From the NCBI GenBank assembly GCA_937960795.1, contig CALGPA010000037.1:1-15062 (forward strand): DNA of 15,062 bases. The letters run 5' to 3'. The stretch is from an uncultured bacterium (GTDB lineage: Bacteria; Cloacimonadota; Cloacimonadia; Cloacimonadales; Cloacimonadaceae). The position numbers and the translations under genes are program-made. The notes beneath the pieces were generated by a model. It was not told where the DNA came from. It saw nothing but the letters and a program-made list of their open reading frames with translations, and made no database searches. Positions 1 to 5,765 of this stretch are shown here, piece after piece (the stretch's first letter is position 1; each line of letters starts with the position of its first letter).

Positions 1-6
1 TTAGTC

Positions 7-44
7 ATTCCGGAAAGTCGAACGTAGTGAGGCTTATCCGGAAT
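7..44. repeat. Palindromic intergenic repeat element (REP/MITE-like hairpin)
   Basis: ATTCCGGA at 7-14 is the exact reverse complement of TCCGGAAT at 37-44. The pairing continues inward through AAGTC (15-19) against GGCTT (31-35), with one bulged base at 36 and one T-G wobble, so about 13 base pairs close an 11-base loop. The outer CATTCC...GGAATCCAT pattern resembles short palindromic repeats scattered between genes in many bacteria. Only one copy is visible here, so its repetitive nature is inferred. It lies downstream of fumB, near the window edge. Confidence 0.5.
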
Positions 45-79
45 CCATCTAAGCAGCTCAAGCTTATGTCTGCGTTTTG

Positions 80-100
80 CCGGTGGCTAAAGACCACCGG
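80..100 (-). other. Stem-loop downstream of fumB
   Basis: CCGGTGG (80-86) and CCACCGG (94-100) form a perfect 7-bp stem with a 7-base loop, about 70 nt beyond the fumB stop codon. Read on the minus strand it is followed by CAAAACG and not a T-run, so it is not a textbook intrinsic terminator. It could stabilise the 3' end of the fumarase mRNA or act as a weak or factor-assisted terminator. No gene was seen in 45-167. Confidence 0.4.
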
Positions 101-167
101 AGATCATCTTTGCATTGTATAGCTTCGGAGTCCCTGCAAAATACTCAATTCACACCCTTCATATTGG

Positions 168-671
168 CTACACAATATTCACAAAAACCGGCAGGTCAAT
201 CACATCCAGCCGATATACAGCTTCTGCACCGAGATCTTCCCAGAGCCATGTTTCACATGAAACAATGCAGCGGCTCAGCACGGCAGAGATCCCCCCAACA
301 GCCGTGAAATACACAGCCCCATATTTCCGAATCAGGGCAGCTGTCTCATCCGAGCGCTCACCTTTGCCGATCATCACCTTGAGTCCGCTCGCCAGCATCT
401 CCTGCGTATATGGGTCCATTCTGGAACTCGTTGTAGGTCCCACCGCTCCACAAATCTTTCCTTTGGCAGCAGGGCTGGGTCCGCAGTAGAAGATAGTGAT
501 GGTCTTAAGATCTATCGGCAGAGGCTCGCCCTTGCGGATGAGCTCAAGCAGTCTCTTGTGCGCCTGATCGCGAGCGGTATATAGAGTTCCACTGAGTAAG
601 ACCTTGTCGTTTGGCTTCAGCGTCCTGATCTCAGCTTCGCTTAATGGGAGATTGAGCTTTATCTCTTTCAT
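168..671 (-). CDS. fumB: Class I fumarate hydratase, beta subunit (C-terminal domain)
   Basis: This is the small subunit of the oxygen-sensitive [4Fe-4S] fumarase/tartrate dehydratase family. It works with the alpha subunit encoded just upstream to interconvert fumarate and malate in the cytoplasm (TCA cycle or reductive succinate route). Recognisable blocks are SGTLYTARDQAHKRL (27-41), FYCGPSPA (61-68), the signature GPTTSSRMDPYT (78-89), IGKGE (101-105) and WEDLGAEAVYRLDV (144-157). The start ATG overlaps the fumA stop (TAATG), which implies translational coupling. At 167 residues it is somewhat short: it stops at FVNIV, where relatives continue about 10-20 residues with a D-x-x-G-N-D-like tail. 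A parS-like sequence lies in codons about 136-141. L(+)-tartrate dehydratase is the main alternative; fumarase is likelier. The symbol means beta subunit, not E. coli FumB. Confidence 0.9.
   Translation of the reverse strand: MKEIKLNLPLSEAEIRTLKPNDKVLLSGTLYTARDQAHKRLLELIRKGEPLPIDLKTITIFYCGPSPAAKGKICGAVGPTTSSRMDPYTQEMLASGLKVMIGKGERSDETAALIRKYGAVYFTAVGGISAVLSRCIVSCETWLWEDLGAEAVYRLDVIDLPVFVNIV
249..264. other. Near-consensus parS site (ParB/Spo0J binding), inside fumB
   Basis: TGTTTCACATGAAACA matches the widely conserved chromosomal parS consensus TGTTTCACGTGAAACA at 15 of 16 positions. Both 7-base arms are intact and only one central base differs. Chromosomal parS sites are often inside genes and cluster near the replication origin. 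That this one binds ParB is inference: no parAB, dnaA or other origin gene lies in the window. Confidence 0.5.
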
Positions 672-1516
672 TATAGGATGATCTCCTTATGCCGATGCGC
701 ATGGCATTGGATATTTACTGCCACCGGTAAGCTGGCAATATGGCATGGAGCGTCGATGATGCGGGCTGAGAGAACTGTCGTCCTGCCACCATAACCCTGT
801 GCACCGCAGCCTTCGTGGTTTATCTTGCGCACGATGCGCCTCTCAAGCTCAGCATAACGCGGATCGGAATGCTCTCCCTCAAGGCTCAGAAACAGCGCCT
901 TCTTTGCTAATAGGGGTGCAGTTTCAAAATTACCGCCGATTCCTATACCCAAGATCAGTGGAGGACAGGGGCGAGATCCGGCAGTAATCACGCCTTCCGT
1001 GATAAAATCAAGGATAGAATCCACATTCGAGGAGGGGCTCATCATCTTCATAAAACTCATGTTTTCGGCACCGCCACCTTTTTGAGCAACTAAAAGTCTC
1101 AGTTTGTCACCCGGCACGATTTCTGTGTGAATCACAGCCGGGCTGTTATCTCGGCTATTAACTCGGTCAAAGAGCGGCTCCAGGACGATGCTCGCCCGCA
1201 GTGGACAGTCGCGTTGCGCGTCACGTGTGGCAACTTGGATGGAGGCGTCCAATGCTTTTCCATACAGATGAATTTCTTCGCCGATCTCGGCAAAAACGAC
1301 CGTGCTGCCGGTATCTTGGCAGAGGGGGATCCTGTCTTCAGCGGCATAGCGGTGATTCGAAAGGATCATGCCCAAGATTTCTTGAGGCAAAGCTTTGGTC
1401 TCGGCTTGCTGCGCTTTTTGGATCAAGTCATGCAGCATGGGATCACACTCAAAGGTGATCTTGCAGATGGCGTCATAGACGGCTTGGTAGATCAGATCAG
1501 TATTAAGATGTCGCAT
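671..1516 (-). CDS. fumA: Class I fumarate hydratase, alpha subunit ([4Fe-4S] domain)
   Basis: This is the large, iron-sulfur-binding subunit of the two-subunit class I fumarase; it pairs with the beta subunit just downstream. Three cysteines sit where the family ligates its [4Fe-4S] cluster: C66 in PLCQDTG, C184 in RPCPPLILG and C271 in VNIQCHAHR. Other family blocks are FDRVNSRDNSPAVIHTE (116-132), GGGAENMS (147-154) and GIGIGGNFETAPLLAKKALF (190-209). The 281 residues are the usual length. The ATG directly follows the TAA of the DUF58 gene (TAAATG), so it is probably translated from the same mRNA. The symbol is used in the generic sense of alpha subunit; tartrate dehydratase alpha (TtdA) is the closest alternative. 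No residue needed for the cluster appears to be missing. Confidence 0.92.
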   Translation of the reverse strand: MRHLNTDLIYQAVYDAICKITFECDPMLHDLIQKAQQAETKALPQEILGMILSNHRYAAEDRIPLCQDTGSTVVFAEIGEEIHLYGKALDASIQVATRDAQRDCPLRASIVLEPLFDRVNSRDNSPAVIHTEIVPGDKLRLLVAQKGGGAENMSFMKMMSPSSNVDSILDFITEGVITAGSRPCPPLILGIGIGGNFETAPLLAKKALFLSLEGEHSDPRYAELERRIVRKINHEGCGAQGYGGRTTVLSARIIDAPCHIASLPVAVNIQCHAHRHKEIIL

Positions 1517-2398
1517 TTATAGACCTTTCTTGCGCTTGATCATATATTGCAGCAGCAGATCCTGGATTGGCACGGCAGTGGAGACCGGATTGTAATCAAT
1601 CTCCATCTGGTGACAGGCGTCCTTGAGCTTTGAATAAAATTCATCATAGCGCCGCTGGTATTCTGCCTTAAGCTGCCAAGGATTGACTGTGAGGCGCTCA
1701 TTGGTTTCGCTATCGACAAAGACGGTCTCGCGCTTGAAATCCAGATTCTGCTCTTTGGGGTCAAAGATGTGGAAGACTATGAGCTCATGACGGTGGTTGC
1801 GAAAGTGTTTTAGCGCTTGAATGATCTTGTCGTCATCATCCATGAGATCTGAGATTAGGATGATTAGGCTGCGCTTCTTGATCATCTCGGCGATCTCATG
1901 CAGAGGGGAGAGGATGTCCGTGCTCTCATCCGGGCTTAGCTGTACCAAGCGCGCAAAAATCTGCGCCGTGTATGACTTGAAGGCTTTGGGCGCAAGCTGA
2001 GATGTGATCCTGTGGTGAAAAGTATAGAGGCCCACGGCGTCTTTTTGTCCGATCATCAGCCACGCCAAGGATGCAGCCAGTCGCTTTGCGTAGTCCATCT
2101 TAGTCTCATTTGCGGAGGTGTAAAACATTGATTTGCTATGGTCGAGAAGCAGATAGCAGCGCAGATTGGTCTCTTCCTCATAGCGCTTTACATAGTATCT
2201 GCCGGTGCGCGCTACTATCTTCCAATCCACATTTTTGAGAGATTCTCCGGGATTATACTGGCGATGATCGGCAAATTCCACGCTAAAGCCATGGTAGGGG
2301 GACTTGTGGAGTCCGATCAAAAAGCCCTCCACAATCTGCTTGGCGCTCAGCTGTAAGCGGCTGAGCTGGGCTAGGGATTCATCAGTTAAAAGCTGCAT
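1517..2398 (-). CDS. DUF58 family protein with vWA-like fold
   Basis: The protein shows the hallmark N-terminal DUF58 block: G-x-H-x-S-P-Y-H-G at 29-37, FADHRQYNPGESLKNVDWKI at 42-61, and GRYYVKRYEEE at 66-76. A von Willebrand A-like region follows, in which D86-S88-S90 of LDHSKSM form the metal-ion-dependent adhesion motif. DLMDDDDK near 184 would be another metal-site loop. The 293 residues are normal for the family. DUF58 proteins usually sit beside a MoxR-type AAA+ ATPase and are thought to act with it in chaperone-like maturation of envelope or metal-containing complexes. No MoxR gene is in this window. Here the neighbours are fumarase genes and a small membrane protein, with stop-start junctions TAGATG upstream and TAAATG downstream. 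No signal peptide or membrane segment is seen. The precise function is unknown. Confidence 0.85.
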   Translation of the reverse strand: MQLLTDESLAQLSRLQLSAKQIVEGFLIGLHKSPYHGFSVEFADHRQYNPGESLKNVDWKIVARTGRYYVKRYEEETNLRCYLLLDHSKSMFYTSANETKMDYAKRLAASLAWLMIGQKDAVGLYTFHHRITSQLAPKAFKSYTAQIFARLVQLSPDESTDILSPLHEIAEMIKKRSLIILISDLMDDDDKIIQALKHFRNHRHELIVFHIFDPKEQNLDFKRETVFVDSETNERLTVNPWQLKAEYQRRYDEFYSKLKDACHQMEIDYNPVSTAVPIQDLLLQYMIKRKKGL

Positions 2399-2593
2399 CT
2401 ACTTTTTCTTGGGTTTCCACAAAAGCGCGATCGGGATGATGACCAAGTAGGCAATCATCAGCAGGATCGGGGATATGGTGATCTCATTGAAGCTCATGAT
2501 CACATATCCGATGATCAAGATGATGGCACTGATGATCAACAAGAGGTAGTTGAATTTTGTGAGACCGAGTCTATCTTGTTCTTTCTTTGGCAT
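2399..2593 (-). CDS. Small two-helix membrane protein, DUF3098-like
   Basis: This is a 64-residue protein with two hydrophobic helices (about 15-33 and 41-58), a basic C-terminus (KPKKK) and a polar N-terminus. The layout F-x-x-x-N-Y-L-L-L-I, then G-Y-V-I-M-S and I-S-P-I-L-L, fits the DUF3098 family, known mainly from Bacteroidota and relatives. The role of the family is unknown. It is the first gene of the minus-strand unit, with a clear AGGAG eight bases before its ATG, and its stop abuts the start of the DUF58 gene. Co-transcription with DUF58 suggests the two may work together at the membrane, but that is inference from position only. Confidence 0.7.
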   Translation of the reverse strand: MPKKEQDRLGLTKFNYLLLIISAIILIIGYVIMSFNEITISPILLMIAYLVIIPIALLWKPKKK

Positions 2594-2631
2594 GACGGCT
2601 CCTTTTTTTGGTAGCTATGAATTATGGTTCT

Positions 2632-2660
2632 ATCTTTAGTATTACTACAGATTTTGTCAA
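2632..2660 (-). promoter_or_regulatory. Promoter for the DUF3098-DUF58-fumA-fumB unit
   Basis: On the minus strand TTGACA (2660-2655) is a perfect -35 box; 17 bases downstream AAAGAT (2637-2632) is a weak -10 match. The -35 box overlaps the stop codon of the upstream acyltransferase gene. The ten bases TTGACAAAAT recur upstream of two other transcription units in this window, which strengthens the call. Confidence 0.5.
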
Positions 2661-3439
2661 TCACTTTTTTGAATATTTTGATAGCATTCGCTGATTTGCG
2701 TGTAAACGGTCTCAGAGAGCTCTGAGCGCGTTTTCTCATGCGGCTGGGCTATTGACTCTAAAAAATGAATTTCCACGCGGATTTTGTGGCCTAAGAGGGC
2801 CATGAAATGGGGGGCAAATGTCATATCACCATACCAGGCGACGCGGTCGCGGTTTGAGTCATTGATTGTTTTGCCATCTATATGAGTATATTTGATGCAA
2901 ACCGGAAGGATCGGGCACTTTGCTTCGATGGCTATCTGAAACAGTGATCTGCGGAAAGTGCCCACTTTCTTGCCATCTGTGGAGGTGGCTTCCGGAAAAA
3001 GGACTACTTTAAGGCCGGCTCGGATTGCGCTGCTAAACTTGCGGATCTCTTCTTTGAGGCTGAGCGGATTTTTGCGGTCTGTATAAAGGGATCCTCCCAA
3101 GCGGGTGACAGAGCCGAGAAAGGGATTGTTTCCCATCTCGACAGAAGTGATGAAGCTGAGCTTTTCTAGCGAGCTGAGGGCGATGATATCAGTGTATGAG
3201 ATGTGGTTTGAGACCAGCAGATAAGACGAATCTCGCATCTCTAAGAGCCGCTGATGATGAAAAGGATGAATCTCAAAGCGGAGGGATTTTTGGAATCTTT
3301 GGCAGATTCTGTGGGTATTCTGGATATTCTTTTGACGGCGGATGATGGGGTCTTTGCAGTTAAGGGCGATCCATTGGCCTTTGATGAAGAAATCCATGAC
3401 ATTGATCATGTTTAAAACGAGGTAATAAAGCTTTTTCAT
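2657..3439 (-). CDS. 1-acyl-glycerol-3-phosphate acyltransferase family protein (PlsC/OlsA-like O-acyltransferase)
   Basis: This is a membrane-associated acyltransferase of the PlsC family. Block I is N78-H79-I-S-Y-T-D84, the catalytic HX4D motif. Block II is around GNNPFLGSVTRLGGSLYTDR (103-122). Block III is F148-P-E150-A-T-S-T-D-G156, with alanine where most relatives have glycine (FPEG). Block IV is near CPILPVCIKY (175-184). The 260 residues are usual. It lies 15 nt behind an OlsB-like acyltransferase gene, the arrangement of olsBA (ornithine lipids) and glsBA (glycine lipids). The likely reaction is therefore O-acylation of the hydroxyl of the lyso-aminolipid made by its partner. Phosphatidic acid synthesis (PlsC proper) remains possible. 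No good Shine-Dalgarno precedes the ATG, so translation may depend on coupling. Confidence 0.85.
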   Translation of the reverse strand: MKKLYYLVLNMINVMDFFIKGQWIALNCKDPIIRRQKNIQNTHRICQRFQKSLRFEIHPFHHQRLLEMRDSSYLLVSNHISYTDIIALSSLEKLSFITSVEMGNNPFLGSVTRLGGSLYTDRKNPLSLKEEIRKFSSAIRAGLKVVLFPEATSTDGKKVGTFRRSLFQIAIEAKCPILPVCIKYTHIDGKTINDSNRDRVAWYGDMTFAPHFMALLGHKIRVEIHFLESIAQPHEKTRSELSETVYTQISECYQNIQKSD

Positions 3440-3454
3440 GCGGGGAAGTCGGCT

Positions 3455-4294
3455 TTAGTGATCTCGGGGTTTGCGCAGGGCTTTATCTTGGAGATTGCTG
3501 ACATCCAAGAGGGTCAAGAAATCAATGCATTTGAAGCTTTTGTCCAGCGCGGGAGAGCCGCATACTTTCGCTCCGGCTTTGAGATATGAAGAGAGCAGTG
3601 AGGGCAGCATATCCTTCATCTGCGCGGCACTAAGCGGCTCGACATTTTGGCTGAGGATTTGGCGTTTCATGCCCGGCACGCGAAACTTTGTGCGGGGGCG
3701 GACGTGATGTTCGTGGCTGAGATGCCCGTTTTGCAGAAGGTAGTGGTAGATGCGCTGAATCTCTGCTTTGTTTGTCGTCTTGATGCTGGAGCAGCCGAAA
3801 AGATAGTTTGTGCCGCTTTCTTTGATATACTCGGTGATGCCTTCCCAGAGCAGGGCGATGGTAATGCCATTGCGATGTTCGGGATGCACGCAGGCTCGTC
3901 CCAGTTCAAGCTTGGTGCCGGGCAGGCGTTTGATCTGCTTCATGTGAAACTCAGTGGCAGTATACCATTTCTTGCCATAGAGTGAGGATTGCATCCGGTA
4001 TGTGCCGATAAGGAGTCCGCTGCGTTTGTCGATGATGATGAGATGGTCGCAGAGCTTGTCAAATCTATCCTTGTCGATACCATTACGCTTGCGTTTTTTG
4101 AGCAGTTCTTCCAGAAAGACGTCGTGGCGCAGCTTGAGAGCTGCGTGAAGCTCTTCTTTGGAATCGGCAGTTTTAACGATGTAGTTCTTTTTTTCGATGA
4201 ATATCGGGATGTGCGCCCGGAAGGATTTCATTCTGCTTCTTTTTAGAACTTTTTGGATCGCATTTATGGTAAGCTTTGGGCTCGTGACCTTCAT
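3455..4294 (-). CDS. OlsB/GlsB-like amino-acid N-acyltransferase (GNAT fold)
   Basis: The sequence matches the OlsB group, often annotated as hemolysin-like or GNAT acyltransferase. Family blocks are LRHDVFLEEL (55-64), DRFDKLCDHLIIID (76-89), LIGTYRM (95-101), LELGRACVHPEHRNG (129-143) and YLFGCSS (164-170). Known members transfer a 3-hydroxyacyl chain from acyl carrier protein to the alpha-amino group of an amino acid, the first step to ornithine or glycine lipids; these are phosphorus-free membrane lipids. The next gene encodes the matching O-acyltransferase, so the pair looks complete. In FCB bacteria the homologous pair (GlsB/GlsA) makes glycine lipids, so the amino acid cannot be decided from sequence. 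The first 30 residues are basic and outside the conserved domain. The start was chosen from the longest frame, with a GAGG about 11 nt upstream. It could instead begin at M22. Confidence 0.82.
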   Translation of the reverse strand: MKVTSPKLTINAIQKVLKRSRMKSFRAHIPIFIEKKNYIVKTADSKEELHAALKLRHDVFLEELLKKRKRNGIDKDRFDKLCDHLIIIDKRSGLLIGTYRMQSSLYGKKWYTATEFHMKQIKRLPGTKLELGRACVHPEHRNGITIALLWEGITEYIKESGTNYLFGCSSIKTTNKAEIQRIYHYLLQNGHLSHEHHVRPRTKFRVPGMKRQILSQNVEPLSAAQMKDMLPSLLSSYLKAGAKVCGSPALDKSFKCIDFLTLLDVSNLQDKALRKPRDH

Positions 4295-4329
4295 CTACTA
4301 TACATCCTCACTTAGAAAATTAGGTTTTT

Positions 4330-4361
4330 ATCATAAGGCATTTAGCTAGATATTTTGTCAA
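4330..4361 (-). promoter_or_regulatory. Candidate promoter for the olsB/olsA-like unit
   Basis: TTGACA (4361-4356 on the minus strand) begins the shared decamer TTGACAAAAT. The best -10 candidate, TATGAT (4335-4330), is 5/6 to consensus but 20 bases away, which is too long for a standard sigma-70 promoter. CCTTAT (4338-4333) has the right 17-base spacing but matches poorly. The site lies about 60 nt upstream of the ATG, in the only intergenic gap ahead of this unit. Confidence 0.4.
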
Positions 4362-4393
4362 GTCCAAAGTGTAAAGGGGATCTCATCGCTAAC

Positions 4394-4425
4394 AAAAAGG
4401 GGATCTTCCAATTCTGAGGATCCCC
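4394..4425 (-). terminator. Intrinsic terminator of the protease-like gene
   Basis: Read on the minus strand, GGGGATC (4425-4419) pairs with GATCCCC (4405-4399) around a 13-base loop and is followed by TTTTT (4398-4394). It lies about 20 nt after the stop codon of the retropepsin-like gene. It separates that gene from the lipid acyltransferase unit, whose own promoter candidate follows. Confidence 0.75.
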
Positions 4426-4445
4426 ATATCTTTGTAAAAGCCGGA

Positions 4446-5678
4446 TCAGAAAAGCTTGAGCATACGACTGCGGTAGTTTATGCTAAAGGGTCTTTGGCTT
4501 AGCATCGGTTTGCCTAAAAGACCCGAGATTTCCACCTTGTATGCCTCAGACAGATGGCTGATATCTGAAAAGGCATAGCGCATCTTGCCAAAGTTCTCTC
4601 CATAAACCATGATCTCTTTGATCTCGGCAGATTGGATCTCGATCTCGCGGGCATCTGCGCCGATGAGAGTATCGGTTTCCACTGCGGAAATGAGATTTCC
4701 CAGACGCGGCATGAAGCTTTCGTCGAGGAGATTGCTTTGCGCTCCGGTGTCGATGCCCATCTTCAGATTAAGCTCACCGATCACGCAATCGATGATGGGG
4801 ATGTGAGCCTGCAGTTCGAAGGGGATCTGCAGATTTGGGGCGGGAAGATTGTCTTGGGAGATGATGTTTCCGGCATCATCCAGTGCCCATAGGTGAATCT
4901 CTTGAGCTTCGTAATCGATGTATGTTTCATAGGGCTCAAGCTCTGCGTAGCTGATAAGGCCGGCAAAGGCTCTTTCCAGTTTGTTCTCAAGACTGCTCAG
5001 ATCCATGCTGATGACGTCTTTATCGTGATATTCTCCTCCCGGCCATGCCATGTCTTCGATCCGCACCGAGCTCATGGAGCCCACCTTGCCGCCAACGCCG
5101 GAGGCGGTGCTAAATTTGATCTGACCTTCCTCTGGCTGATATTGGGAATTGAGCACAAAGACCGGGGCGCCGCTATCAAGGAGGAAATGCGCGGGCTCGC
5201 CATTGAGGCTGCCTTGGAGGAGGATCATATCATTGTGCAATTCAAAAGGGATCACAATATACTCCGAGACGGCTTGATTTGTTTCCTGGGAAATCCGGCG
5301 GACTTCCACGGCAAAGATGTTGCTTTCGCGAATCTCATCTGATGAGTCTATGACAAAATACATTTCACGTACTTCCCTTTCTCGTTCTACCAAAAGATTG
5401 TGCCGAGTTCCCGCAGGAAGCTTAGATGAGCCTTGGTAGCTGAGGATTTTTAGCTTTTCTTCGTTTCCGGCAAAAGCCTGCTGTAACACAGACATACTCA
5501 TCTCTGTGGGAACTCCCGGGATCCGGTAGTCAGAAGATATGACATGCTCTGCTTTGGCAAGAGAATTTTGATTCCAGGCTTCGACAAAATCTGTGATCTG
5601 CGACGGAATCAGGTCGATATCCGCATAAAGTGCGCTTGAGATGATCATTATTAGGATAAGGGTGAAAGTCAGTTTCAT
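4446..5678 (-). CDS. Secreted two-lobed retropepsin-like aspartyl protease
   Basis: From the chosen start (M at 5678) the protein has 410 residues. It begins with a signal peptide (MKLTFTLILIMIISSALYA). A region at about 24-125 resembles an NTF2/SnoaL-like domain (I-T-D-F-V-E-A-W-N-Q-N), a weak call. Two aspartyl-protease lobes follow. The first has LLDSGA (catalytic D168) after a hydrophobic strand and ends at ETYIDYEAQEIHL. The second has MGIDTGAQSNLLDE (D310) and ends at GLLGKPMLSQRPFSINY. Single-lobe retropepsins work as dimers, while this chain carries both halves as pepsin does. It should act in the periplasm or outside the cell; its substrate is unknown. A longer frame opens at 5765, but 5678 has a signal peptide and an AGGAGC ribosome binding site, and the sigma-54 promoter lies inside the extension. 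It is a single-gene unit with its own terminator. Confidence 0.82.
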   Translation of the reverse strand: MKLTFTLILIMIISSALYADIDLIPSQITDFVEAWNQNSLAKAEHVISSDYRIPGVPTEMSMSVLQQAFAGNEEKLKILSYQGSSKLPAGTRHNLLVEREREVREMYFVIDSSDEIRESNIFAVEVRRISQETNQAVSEYIVIPFELHNDMILLQGSLNGEPAHFLLDSGAPVFVLNSQYQPEEGQIKFSTASGVGGKVGSMSSVRIEDMAWPGGEYHDKDVISMDLSSLENKLERAFAGLISYAELEPYETYIDYEAQEIHLWALDDAGNIISQDNLPAPNLQIPFELQAHIPIIDCVIGELNLKMGIDTGAQSNLLDESFMPRLGNLISAVETDTLIGADAREIEIQSAEIKEIMVYGENFGKMRYAFSDISHLSEAYKVEISGLLGKPMLSQRPFSINYRSRMLKLF

Positions 5679-5683
5679 TATGT

Positions 5684-5690
5684 TGCTCCT
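5684..5690 (-). promoter_or_regulatory. Ribosome binding site that fixes the protease start
   Basis: AGGAGCA on the minus strand ends five bases before the ATG at 5678-5676. The longer in-frame start at 5765 has no such site and would remove the signal peptide from the N-terminus, so the internal ATG is preferred. Confidence 0.7.
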
Positions 5691-5717
5691 GTTTTCTTGA
5701 TTTTGATTCGGTATATA

Positions 5718-5734
5718 TGCAAGCGCTGTGCCAA
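5718..5734 (-). promoter_or_regulatory. Sigma-54 (RpoN) promoter for the protease-like gene
   Basis: TTGGCACAGCGCTTGCA on the minus strand matches the -24/-12 consensus YTGGCAC-N5-TTGCW at every defined position, with the obligatory GG-N10-GC spacing. The predicted transcript starts near 5708, about 30 nt before the ATG and after a sensible leader. Sigma-54 promoters need an ATP-driven activator bound upstream; the imperfect palindrome CATATTGATATG (5825-5836), about 115 nt further up, is a possible but unproven activator site. Confidence 0.72.
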
Positions 5735-5765
5735 TCCTGCCTTGTGGGGGATAAGTACAATGCAT

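Noticed and set aside
80..100. Intrinsic terminator for the fumarase operon.
   Set aside because: The stem is perfect but the minus-strand sequence after it is CAAAACG, with no T-run; recorded only as a stem-loop.
1127..1522. Plus-strand frame of 131 codons opposite fumA, and similar antisense frames at 4893-5342 and 8406-8864.
   Set aside because: Each is the shadow of a well-supported gene on the other strand, without a start signal or family resemblance.
5582..5594. CGACAAAATCTGT inside the protease-like gene, close to the TTGACAAAAT promoter decamer.
   Set aside because: It lacks the TTG start of the -35 box, lies inside coding sequence and precedes no gene on its strand.
5679..5765. 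N-terminal extension of the protease-like protein (29 extra residues from an ATG at 5765).
   Set aside because: The extension would contain the sigma-54 promoter, has no ribosome binding site and would bury the signal peptide. The start at 5678 explains all three.
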